DNA of 64,000 nt from positions 38,292,894 through 38,356,893 of the forward strand of contig CM020618.1 in assembly GCA_009829735.1 (NCBI GenBank), in the 5' to 3' direction. The translations under genes were made by a program, and so were the position numbers. The notes beneath the pieces are model-generated. The model was given only the letters and a program-made list of their open reading frames with translations, was not told the origin of the DNA and made no database searches. Of the stretch, positions 31,025 through 39,626 are shown in pieces (within the stretch, counting starts at the first letter, position 1; each line of letters starts with the position of its first letter). This stretch comes from Pyropia yezoensis (taxonomy: Eukaryota; Rhodophyta; Bangiophyceae; Bangiales; Bangiaceae).

Positions 31025-32554
31025 CTAGGCACGCATGCTAGACTCTCCCACTCCACGGCCCTCGCCCTCACGTGGAGGCGAGCGGCGAGACCCACGCCGA
31101 TAACGGTCTCCACTCGTTGGAAGGGGCGGCGGCTCCAAGTCGGAACCGTCGCGCCCTTCACGGTCGCGCAAGTGGCGCCGACCGTGGCTACTCTTCTGCC
31201 TGGTCTTGCGCGCAAGTTTGCGACGCAGACGCTGGACAGACTCCGTCTCCGACGGGGTAGAGGACTCCGAAACGGAGTAAGACAACTCGTCTTCCGACAC
31301 GGAGGGAGAGCGCCGCGAGTGTCGGCGACGACGGCGAGGAGGCGAGTATGCCCGGCTCGCGCGACGTTTGCCACGCCCAAGTGGGGCTGGCTGGGGCATA
31401 ATAGCCCCAATGCGAGCCAACTCGGCTGTCATAAACTCCGCCACCGACTCGCAACTCGCGGTCGCCACTGCAGTACGAACGCGCTCCTCAAGTTGAGGAG
31501 TCTCGGAACTTTGGAGGGTTGCGGTCGACGCGGCCAACCAGGAAATGGTGCGCACCAACGTGGTGATCATCATCTCTGAGGTTAGAGGCGTGGGCGGTAG
31601 CACCAACTTGGGGTATACCGTCAGGAGGGTGGCCCCCAAGTTGGGGGACACCGGGGTGGATGACCCCACGGCCACGCTGATCGGGATGTTCCCGTGAGGC
31701 TGGAAAGGAACAGGAGGAAGCGGAGGGGCACGCCGAGGTGGCGGTACCCGGGTATAACTGCGACCCCGACTTGGGGCCCCCGCAGTAGGTTGAGTCATAT
31801 GGTCATCATATGAGGGCACAGCCATAACTATGGGCTTGTCCGGGGGTGGCGCAGTGTGGCCATCCACCCCCGGGGCATACGGGTAGTCCCCGATGCCCAA
31901 CCCCTCTCGTAGGACCACACGGCCGTCGTGAAGTTCACGAGCGACCCACACGAACTGGCGAAGTGCGCCATCGTCTTTGGGCCCACGAGTGGGGCGGCGC
32001 AACTTGTGCTCAATGCTCTCCCACTCGATAAACTTATGGAGCCGGAGCATCTCCTCAAGTAGAGTAAGTTGTCCTGATGAGCACCCCTCAGCAACTAGCT
32101 GAGGGGTGAGCTGTTCCAAACCTTGGATGAGCCGGAGGGGGAGATGCCAGAGCATCCCCCGCCGCTGAACACAAGACACTCAGGTCGACATGACCTCGAG
32201 GAGCCACTGGGTGGCCAACATGGCCCACACCAGGTGATCAGGGCCAGCCGTCAACATGACGGAGCCGAAGTGGTCAAGCAACCGTGGCAGCAACGCCGGG
32301 AACCCGTAGGGGACCCCAACTTGAGGCCACCACTCGGGCTTCTTCGGATAGTACTGCTCCTTGCTGGCAGCAGACTGTTGAGGAAACTCAAGTTGAGCCG
32401 AGGTCACCAAGTAGGGACCTCGCCGGAAAACCTTCTCCATCCGCACATCAAAGTGATGAGTGTGCGGATCAGCCTCGTGAAGGTACGGGGAGCGAGTTGC
32501 CACCGCGTCCCAAGTAAAGGTCGGCAAGTCGCCAGGACCCGGGATAGTTCCCCC
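31025..32554 (-). pseudogene. Antisense gene of family 2, truncated at its 5' end (copy A)
   Basis: It lies between pol and the 3' LTR but reads on the opposite strand. It corresponds to the full gene at 37572-39515, starting at the GGTIPGPGD point because the 5' third is replaced by a 72-bp block. It has the same in-frame TGA (32182-32180) followed by 384 open codons ending in the basic Ser/Arg tail and ESSMRA. Without its own start it is probably not expressed. Confidence 0.8.
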
Positions 32555-32626
32555 TAAGAGTCTATGCGAACTAGTATGCGACCACATGTACCAATCCTCT
32601 ACCTTGTCCTACCATCTATTCAAAAC
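32555..32626 (+). repeat. 72-bp block repeated from the left flank of copy A
   Basis: Nearly identical to 24328-24399, including the terminal AAAAC. It sits between the truncated antisense gene and the right LTR, inside the element. An inverted copy is at 43496-43567. Confidence 0.85.
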
Positions 32627-33095
32627 TGTAGCAGTATTGACCCCCAGGTAGGGGGGCAACACGTGCCATGCAAGGGGCGGCAGGCCACTAGCCTGATCCG
32701 TTCCTTCCCCTGCATTTGGGTCCATATTCCCTAAGTTTGGGATAGTTAGCTTAGTAGTAAATCCAACTTGGATTTGAGGGTTTTCTGCATTTATCGTCTT
32801 GAATTTTCGTGTGGCCCGGTGGGCAGGTGCTGGGGTGGGAGATTCTGAGTGGCGAGATTCTGAGTGGACCCTGGGGGGATAAGGGGAGGGACAGCGGGGC
32901 TTGGCCCTGCGTCCCCGTCCCGACCAAGAAACTGTTGGACCACACACCATCCTCTTGTTTGTCCGTGGGGGGTTTGCCCCACAACAGGGACAGAGTGTGT
33001 GCGACTTGCACTTCTTCCGGCTCCCCCGACACGGGAGGCAGCCCTTGCACACCGCCCCAACTTGGGTGCCGTGTGTGCTTGTGGTTTTTGCCACA
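32627..33095 (+). repeat. 3' LTR of copy A
   Basis: 469 bp, with AAAAC on both sides, so on its own it looks like a solo LTR inserted at AAAAC. Differs from the left LTR at about three positions, including the fourth terminal base (TGTAGCA). Confidence 0.88.
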
Positions 33096-34109
33096 AAAAC
33101 TGCATAGCATCTGTAGCCGGAGATGGGACGGTCGACGACAGCCCCTCTGACCTGTCCTGTCATACTCCACGCGCGTGAAGATGGCCGGAAGGATGTCCTT
33201 CACACCACGGCATGGGACAACGGTGTCGGTCAGGCTGTGCCGGCGTGACCTGACGTCCTTTGCCAGGCAAAGAAAAGCACACCTGGCGAGACCTGCTCCA
33301 AATGGTGCAATGCCCGCAGCTGTTCTGAAGGCAGGGCGCATAAGACCTCTGGCGCTTGTAGGACGCAGCGCACCGCTTCGACCCCCGCAGAGCTCTGTTC
33401 TTGTCCGATCCTGGCTGAGGGCGCCTCCCTGGTATGTCTGGTACCACGAGGGACATCCAGATACATCAATGATCGGCGCTGACGAGGACAAGAAGTCCTA
33501 TTTAGACTTCAAAGCGCAACGCACGGAGAAGTAGCACGTGAGAGCTTGCATTTGTTTCGCGCCATAGGATTCTTTGGCGCGTAAGTTCTCACAGGTGCAC
33601 AGGCAGTCGTTGGCGGATGCCCGCGCGCGCGTCAGCTTTTGGGCGGGTGAGGCCTACGTGCTACTACCTTGTTGGCGCCGTCTGTCGAGACCGCTCCACC
33701 TCGCCGTGTATTCAGCTGCCTACGCCGCAGGGCGGTGAACGGCCCTGTCTCACTGCAGTCGCCCTGTGCGCGCGGTCGCGCTGTTCTTCTGCCGTTGGCT
33801 CCCCGGTGGCCGGTAGTCTCAAGCCACCAAGAAAACACGTCGCACTACCCCTCCTGTTCTTTCAACGCTTTCTACAGAGCCTGCAGCTTGTTGCTCGTCT
33901 TTGTGGCCCGACTGGCCACCACCGGCTTGCTTCCGGGCGAGCGACACGCCTGTGGGCGCCGCGCCAGCGCCACTGGTCAATTTCTGCAGTCATCTGCGCA
34001 GCGTTGGTGCTAAGGCGAGGTCGCGGAGGTGGCGTCCGCGGTGGGGAGCGGCCAGTGGTCGGGGCAGGAGCAGTACGTCTCAAGCGGGGAGGGCATCGAG
34101 GCGGACGCC
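33096..34109 (+). other. Flank of copy A and upstream region of the helicase gene
   Basis: 33096-33504 recurs inverted at 42618-43026 with about one difference by eye. It contains an open frame from ATG 33181 to a stop at 33534, starting MAGRMSFTPRHG, of unknown meaning. 33505-34109 is the leader and promoter region of the PIF1-like gene; two E2F-like motifs lie at 33555-33580. Confidence 0.45.
33555..33580 (+). promoter_or_regulatory. Two E2F-like motifs upstream of the helicase gene
   Basis: TTTCGCGC at 33555-33562 and TTTGGCGC at 33573-33580 both fit the TTTSSCGC consensus, in the same orientation and 18 bases apart. E2F/DP factors drive S-phase genes in algae and plants. In DNA this rich in GC such octamers can arise by chance, so this is a hint only. 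Confidence 0.3.
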
Positions 34110-35630
34110 ATGCAGGCGCCACCAGGCGGCCGCGGCATATCTGATGGAACGGGTACGCCTGTGACTCTGAACGACCAGCAGCAGGCCGTCGTGTGTATGC
34201 TGTTTGCAGGCAGGAATGTTGCCTTAGTGGGGCCTGCCGGTTGCGGCAAGAGTGCAGTTGTGCGAGCAGTTGTGTTGGAGGGGACGCGACTGTTTGGTGC
34301 CGCGGGTGTACTGGTGCTGTCATGGACGGGATCTGCCGCGCAGCTGGTGCATGGGCGGACGCTGTCGTCGGTCCTGCGCACATCGGTTGGGGACCCCTTG
34401 AGGCAGACCATATTGCAGCGCGTGGTGGGCCGCCCAGAGCTGTTGGCTGAGCTACGAAGAACGAAACTGGTCATCATTGACGAGGCGCCCACGATTCAAG
34501 GCCGATGGATGGACCGCTTGGAGTACGTGCTGCGGGGTACTGCGTCGAGCTTGACCGGCGAGTGCTTGCCTTTTGGTGTCCGCAGGGTGAAGGGTACGTT
34601 CAGTGGGGGTGTGTGTCTGCTGTTCCGTTACTTTTTGTATCATGTGGGTCGTTTTTGTCAATCTCCGAAGCGCGCCGGCAAAGTTCCGTGTTAACAATCT
34701 GTTCGGTCCCTGTTTGTCAGGAAATTGTGTGTCTGCGTTTGCTTCTGATGTGCAGCTGCGGGGGATCCGCTGCAGCTGTCGGCGTTCGGCGTGACCGGCA
34801 CGTCAGTGGAGGTGTGCGCGTTTCAGACTCGGTCGTGGCACGACGCATTTGTGTCGTACCACGGCTCTACTATCGCGCTATCCCATCAGCACCGCCAAAA
34901 CCACGCGGACTTATTGTGGCCGCTGCTGATGCGTGTCAGGGTTGGCGCCGTGACCGATGAGGACATTTTCCTACTCAAAGCGACCTGGGCAGGCGGTGCC
35001 GACGACTACCCTGACTACCAACACCTGCGGGCCGTCAACGCCGACGTCGACGCGTACAACAACAACAGGCTTGCTCGTCTCGCCGGCGACGCCGTCCTGT
35101 TTAAGGCCGTGGACTCTGTCCTAGTTCAACATCTTGAGCGGCGCAAGTACGCCGCGCAGCGCATACAGAAGCTGGCGCGGGAGGTGCTATGGATCAAGGT
35201 AGGGGCGGAAAAGGTACTTATTCGCTCTCAGGGTGTGCTTAAGGGTGGTGCCCGCGGGGTTATGCAGAGGATTGGTAGTGCCGGGACTGTGTTCTGCTTG
35301 TTTGAGGGCTTGCCGTCCGCAGTGGGAGTGCGACCGGTGGATTTTGCTGTCCAAGGCACACTCGAGCGCGTATTGGCCACACGTGTGCAGCTACCCCTCA
35401 TACTGGCATGGTGCATAACCATCTCCAGAGCCCAGGGCATGACCTTTGAGCCGGTAGCCATTGACTTTAGAACTCAGTGGACATTGGAAGGTCTAGTGTA
35501 CTCGGGCTTGTCACGTGCCACGTCTTCTTGCTCACTACGTGTGCGCGGACTCACTCGAGCACACATCCGAGCGAGTAGAAGTGGGCTGTGTTTTCATGCC
35601 GGGCTTGGTGACGGACGGGAGTTGCAATAA
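34110..35630 (+). CDS. PIF1-like DNA helicase, two exons
   Basis: ATP-dependent 5'-3' helicase of the PIF1/RecD type. Exon 1 is 34110-34593, the intron (GTACGT to TGCAG) 34594-34755, exon 2 34756-35630. I chose ATG 34110 because the upstream frame has only GTG. Motifs: Walker A GPAGCGKS, motif II VIIDEAP, motif III GDPLQLSAF, the AVNADVDAYNNNRL block, and the C-terminal ITISRAQGMTFEP and VYSGLSRATSS motifs. The splice restores PFGVRRVKAAGDPLQLS, the expected reading, which fixes the intron. It is about 450 residues, helicase domain only, with no Rep domain as in Helitrons. It lies within the candidate giant KDZ element. Confidence 0.88.
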
Positions 35631-35631
35631 A
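35626..35631 (+). terminator. AATAAA overlapping the helicase stop codon
   Basis: AATAAA at 35626-35631 contains the TAA stop of the helicase ORF (35628-35630). If used, the 3' UTR would be very short. A convergent minus-strand ORF ends only 22 bases on, at 35652. Confidence 0.5.
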
Positions 35632-35651
35632 ATACTCTTGTAAACGCGCGT

Positions 35652-36110
35652 TTATGGGGCTGTCTCCGAGATGTAGAGCGCTTTCCATAACACTACGCGG
35701 CGGCTGTACGTGCCCGACCCCGCGAATGGTCCTATGTCCCTCATGAACTCGGGCACAATCAGGTCAGAGAAATGGACAGACACATAGTGCTCACACATAC
35801 GTGCCTGATGCAACAGATTTGTGAATGGATACCTCCTGTTGGCGTGGGCGCTAGAGACACAAACGGCGTACACCTCCGCAACGGGTACGCCGGCGGACGA
35901 ATGCCAGCTCGTGCGCGCCGCGACTGAGCCGCCCACGATATTGCCCACATCCACAGGCCCGGCAGTACCGCGAACGTTCACCAGTGGCTGTGCTCTGCGC
36001 CACACCAGCGCTGCTGCCATGCAGGTTGCGCCGGGTGACAGTGGCGGCCTATCCCACAGGAAGGCCCTCGGCCTACGCAGCAAAGAGAATACGTCATGAG
36101 CAAGGTGCAA
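35652..36110 (-). CDS. Hypothetical minus-strand ORF downstream of the split membrane-protein gene
   Basis: 152 codons without an ATG at its listed start (TTG); the frame is open further upstream, overlapping the end of the split gene (stop at 36094) in another frame. It reads like protein (AEVYAVCVSSAHANRRYPF, HFSDLIVPEFMRDIGPFAG). It may be the last exon of that gene after splicing or a frame change. It ends 22 bases from the convergent helicase gene. No family recognised. Confidence 0.35.
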   Translation of the reverse strand: MHLAHDVFSLLRRPRAFLWDRPPLSPGATCMAAALVWRRAQPLVNVRGTAGPVDVGNIVGGSVAARTSWHSSAGVPVAEVYAVCVSSAHANRRYPFTNLLHQARMCEHYVSVHFSDLIVPEFMRDIGPFAGSGTYSRRVVLWKALYISETAP

Positions 36111-36759
36111 TCTCCATGCTTGGAAAATGGTCAGTAGCTGTCACGTCCTGTTGAGATCCCCAGCGGGTCGTACCGGCGCTCACCACAACCCAGTTCCCCT
36201 GCACAGTGCACACAAGGAAGATGAAGAAAAGAACGCCAACGTACCCAACGAGTGCGAGGTGCCACAGCAGCGGAAACGTTCGCACAGACAAGAGCGATGG
36301 CCCATCAATGAACGGGCGCGGGGCGCGGCAGCTCCCGTGTCCGCCAAACAGGTACCTGCTGCCTCCCATCTGCTCAACAATTCGAAGGCTCCTGACTGTC
36401 ACCATACCAGCCGGCACAGGCTCGTCGCAGTGTGTGGACACGGACGGATCGCAGATGCCGCACGCGACAACCGCGTTTCCGGAAACGGACAGGAGGCAAT
36501 CGCCGCCGGAGGTCACAATCTCGTTGGTTGCCCGGAGTGACAGTCCCGCCACAGCTGCCAAAGCTGTCGCCTGCGTCAATGAAAGAAATACAGGCGGATT
36601 ATTGGACGTCATGGTGTCACAAGCCGCTCCCCCGACACCGGCCACGGCCACGCCGCCGGCCACCGCCGTTCCAACGGATCCCGTCGCGCCAGCAACCACT
36701 TGCACTTCCTTGCAGCCCTCCGCGCTGCCAACAACAGCCGGATGGCCGGCCACAGCGAC
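36094..36759 (-). pseudogene. 3' half of the gene split by the family 2 composite element
   Basis: Continues in exactly the same frame the gene whose 5' part is at 51721-53913; the break is at the ACTGC target duplication. This part encodes 221 residues: a Gly/Ala/Val-rich stretch, an ordered cysteine-containing region (GGDCLLSVSGNAVVACGICD, CDEPVPAG) and one strong membrane helix (LLWHLALVGYVGVLFFIFLV) about 50 residues from the C terminus, ending EIAPCS. Probably a single-pass membrane protein of unknown function, encoded by the candidate giant element. Confidence 0.55.
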
Positions 36760-36764
36760 ACTGC

Positions 36765-37233
36765 TGTGGCAAACACCACATGCACACACGGCACCCAAGT
36801 TGGGGCGGTGTGCAAGGGCTGCCTACCGTGTCGGGGGAGCCGGAAGAAGTGCAAGTCGCACACACTCTGTCCCTGTTGTGGGGCAAACCCCCCACGGACA
36901 AACAAGAGGATGGTGTGTGGTCCAACAGTTTCTTGGTCGGGACGGGGACGCAGGGCCAAGCCCCGCTGTCCCTCCCCTTATCCCCCCAGGGTCCACTCAG
37001 AATCTCGCCACTCAGAATCTCCCACCCCAGCACCTGCCCACCGGGCCACACGAAAATTCAAGACGATAAATGCAGAAAACCCTCAAATCCAAGTTGGATT
37101 TACTACTAAGCTAACTATCCCAAACTTAGGGAATATGGACCCAAATGCAGGGGGAGGAACGGATCAGGCTAGTGGCCTGCCGCCCCTTGCATGGCACGTG
37201 TTGCCCCCCTACCTGGGGGTCAATACTGCCACA
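36765..37233 (-). repeat. 3' LTR of the composite element
   Basis: 469 bp, preceded by ACTGC (36760-36764), which matches 51721-51725 beyond the other end. The adjoining inner sequence leads into the full-length antisense gene. Confidence 0.85.
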
Positions 37234-37571
37234 CTCCCCTCTCCTCAGTTTCGACCGACCCGGTCGGCCCTGTGAGGGGGTGCGTAAACGCACGTCTCGG
37301 CGTTGGGGGCGCGACTTGCTGTCCCCCATCGAGTACGTAACACGGATGTGGAGGCGGTCACGTTGACCGCCCCTCTCCTCAAGCTTGCCCACTCGGCAGC
37401 TTGCTCTCCTCAGTTCACACTTCACCATCACCACCACCTCCCCTTTACCTTCCACTGGGCCGCCCCACGGTGGGGAGGCCACCCGTATACCCACGATCCG
37501 AGTCCTCCTCAACTCGAGGCGGGTCTCGTGCCGCGATAGCCAGAGCGTCTCTCCCCAACTTGGGGAGAGCC

Positions 37572-39515
37572 ATGGCGACCCCGGGAGTGGAGACGGACCC
37601 TCTAGATGAGCGTATGGAGGACACCACCTACGGTGCAGCACCCGCCGGGACTTCCGGCGGGGGCTCCGCGATCGCTCCGGGGGATGGGACTCCCGCGCCA
37701 CCCGGATTTGGGTTGACGGCGGGGTCTCCCCCGGAGGCGGGACAAGTTGTCCCGCGTGAGGCCTTGGGGCGGTGGTTTTACCCCGCTTGGCCTCTCTATG
37801 AGGAGGGGTTCACGGTTCTTCGCTGTGGCCGACTTGGCGCAGCGATGGGTCGGGTATGGGACCGCCTACGGGAGAAGTATCCCCGTAGGGTCGGGTTCCC
37901 TGCCGGCTTCAGGACGGACCAGTTTGCCTTCCTGGACGATGAGGAGGTTGAGGACGTTCAGCGTGCCAAGGCCATGGTGGACCGCGGGGGAACTATCCCG
38001 GGTCCCGGCGACTTGCCGACCTTTACTTGGGACGCGGTGGCAACTCGCCCCCCGTACCTTCACGAGGCTGATCCGCACACTCATCACTTTGATGTGCGGA
38101 TGGAGAAAGACTTCCGGCGAGGTCCCTACTTGGTGACCTCGGCTCAACTTGAGTTTCCTCAACAGTCTGCTGCCAGCAAGGAGCGGTACTATCCGAAGAA
38201 GCCCGAGTGGTGGCCTCAAGTTGGGGTCCCCTACGGGTTCCCGGCGTTGCTGCCACGGTTGCTTGACCACTTCGGCTCCGTCATGTTGACGGCTGGCCCT
38301 GATCACCTGGTGTGGGCCATGTTGGCCACCCAGTGGCTCCTCGAGGTCATGTCGACCTGAGTGTCTTGTGTTCAGCGGCGGGGGATGCTCTGGCATCTCC
38401 CCCTCCGGCTCATCCAAGGTTTGGAACAGCTCACCCCTCAGCTAGTTGCTGAGGGGTGCTCATCAGGACAACTCACTCTACTTGAGGAGATGCTCCGGCT
38501 CCATAAGTTTGTCGAGTGGGAGAGCATTGAGCACAAGTTGCGCCGCCCCACTCGTGGGCCCAAAGACGATGGCGCACTTCGCCAGTTCGTGTGGGTCGCT
38601 CGTGAACTTCACGACGGCCGTGTGGTCCTACGAGAGGGGTTGGGCATCGGGGACTACCCGTATGCCCCGGGGGTGGATGGCCACACTGCGCCACCCCCGG
38701 ACAAGCCCATAGTTATGGCTGTGCCCTCATATGATGACCATATGACTCAACCTGCTGCGGGGGCCCCAAGTCGGGGTCGCAGTTATACCCGGGTACCGCC
38801 ACCTCGGCGTGCCCCTCCGCTTCCTCCTGTTCCTTTCCAGCCTCACGGGAACATCCCGATCAGCGTGGCCGTGGGGTCATCCACCCCGGTGTCCCCCAAC
38901 TTGGGGGCCACCCTCCTGACGGTATACCCCAAGTTGGTGCTACCGCCCACGCCTCTAACCTCAGAGATGATGATCACCACGTTGGTGCGCACCATTTCCT
39001 GGTTGGCCGCGTCGACCGCAACCCTCCAAAGTTCCGAGACTCCTCAACTTGAGGAGCGCGTTCGTACTGCAGTGGCGACCGCGAGTTGCGAGTCGGTGGC
39101 GGAGTTTATGACAGCCGAGTTGGCTCGCATTGGGGCTATTATGCCCCAGCCAGCCCCACTTGGGCGTGGCAAACGTCGCGCGAGCCGGGCATACTCGCCT
39201 CCTCGCCGTCGTCGCCGACACTCGCGGCGCTCTCCCTCCGTGTCGGAAGACGAGTTGTCTTACTCCGTTTCGGAGTCCTCTACCCCGTCGGAGACGGAGT
39301 CTGTCCAGCGTCTGCGTCGCAAACTTGCGCGCAAGACCAGGCAGAAGAGTAGCCACGGTCGGCGCCACTTGCGCGACCGTGAAGGGCGCGACGGTTCCGA
39401 CTTGGAGCCGCCGCCCCTTCCAACGAGTGGAGACCGTTATCGGCGTGGGTCTCGCCGCTCGCCTCCACGTGAGGGCGAGGGCCGTGGAGTGGGAGAGTCT
39501 AGCATGCGTGCCTAG
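37572..39515 (+). CDS. Full-length antisense gene of family 2, with a conserved in-frame TGA
   Basis: It runs opposite to gag/pol and starts beside the 3' LTR. ATG 37572 has a good context (GCCATGG). The first 262 codons include FYPAWPLYEEGFTVLRCG and HLVWAMLATQWLLEVMST, then TGA (38358-38360), then 384 open codons in the SAME frame. The second part begins with leucine-rich helices (LPLRLIQGLEQLTPQLVAEG) and ends in a basic Ser/Arg tail (RRASRAYSPPRRRRRHSRRS, KLARKTRQKSSHGRRHL) ending ESSMRA. The TGA is present in all three copies. Readthrough, or removal of a very short intron (GTCATG to TTCAG, 30 nt), would give about 647 residues. No known family; the tail suggests nucleic-acid binding. 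Plant Ty3/gypsy elements are known to carry antisense ORFs at this site. Confidence 0.6.
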
Positions 39516-39626
39516 TTGGCAGCTGCCTTTGTTGTGAGAGTGTGAGGGTTAGGGCTGTAGTTAAAAGCCACTCTGCGTACCACTTCGACTTGAAGCACTC
39601 TCTTGGCACTGTTGCTCGGCCTTCCC

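Larger units (their letters stand above)
24395..33100 (+). mobile_element. Ty3/gypsy element, family 2 copy A, intact gag and pol, AAAAC target duplication
   Basis: The element proper is 24400-33095: LTR, primer site, gag, pol, a truncated antisense gene, a 72-bp block copied from the left flank, LTR. AAAAC flanks it on both sides (24395-24399 and 33096-33100). The 469-bp LTRs differ at about three positions by eye. Gag and pol are uninterrupted, so this copy could be autonomous. Oddly, AAAAC plus the preceding 67 bases also stand just inside the right LTR. A simple insertion would not do this; it points to recombination with an LTR already at this site. Confidence 0.9.

Noticed and set aside
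24328-33504. The 72-bp and 409-bp blocks as the two ends of a small transposon
   Set aside because: Their outer limits are the same in both contexts, but the ends have no good inverted repeat or target duplication. Copied flank DNA explains them better.
34029-35630. Helitron
   Set aside because: Only the helicase half is present. No HUH/Rep motif, no CTRR end with hairpin, and no 5' TC end was found around it.
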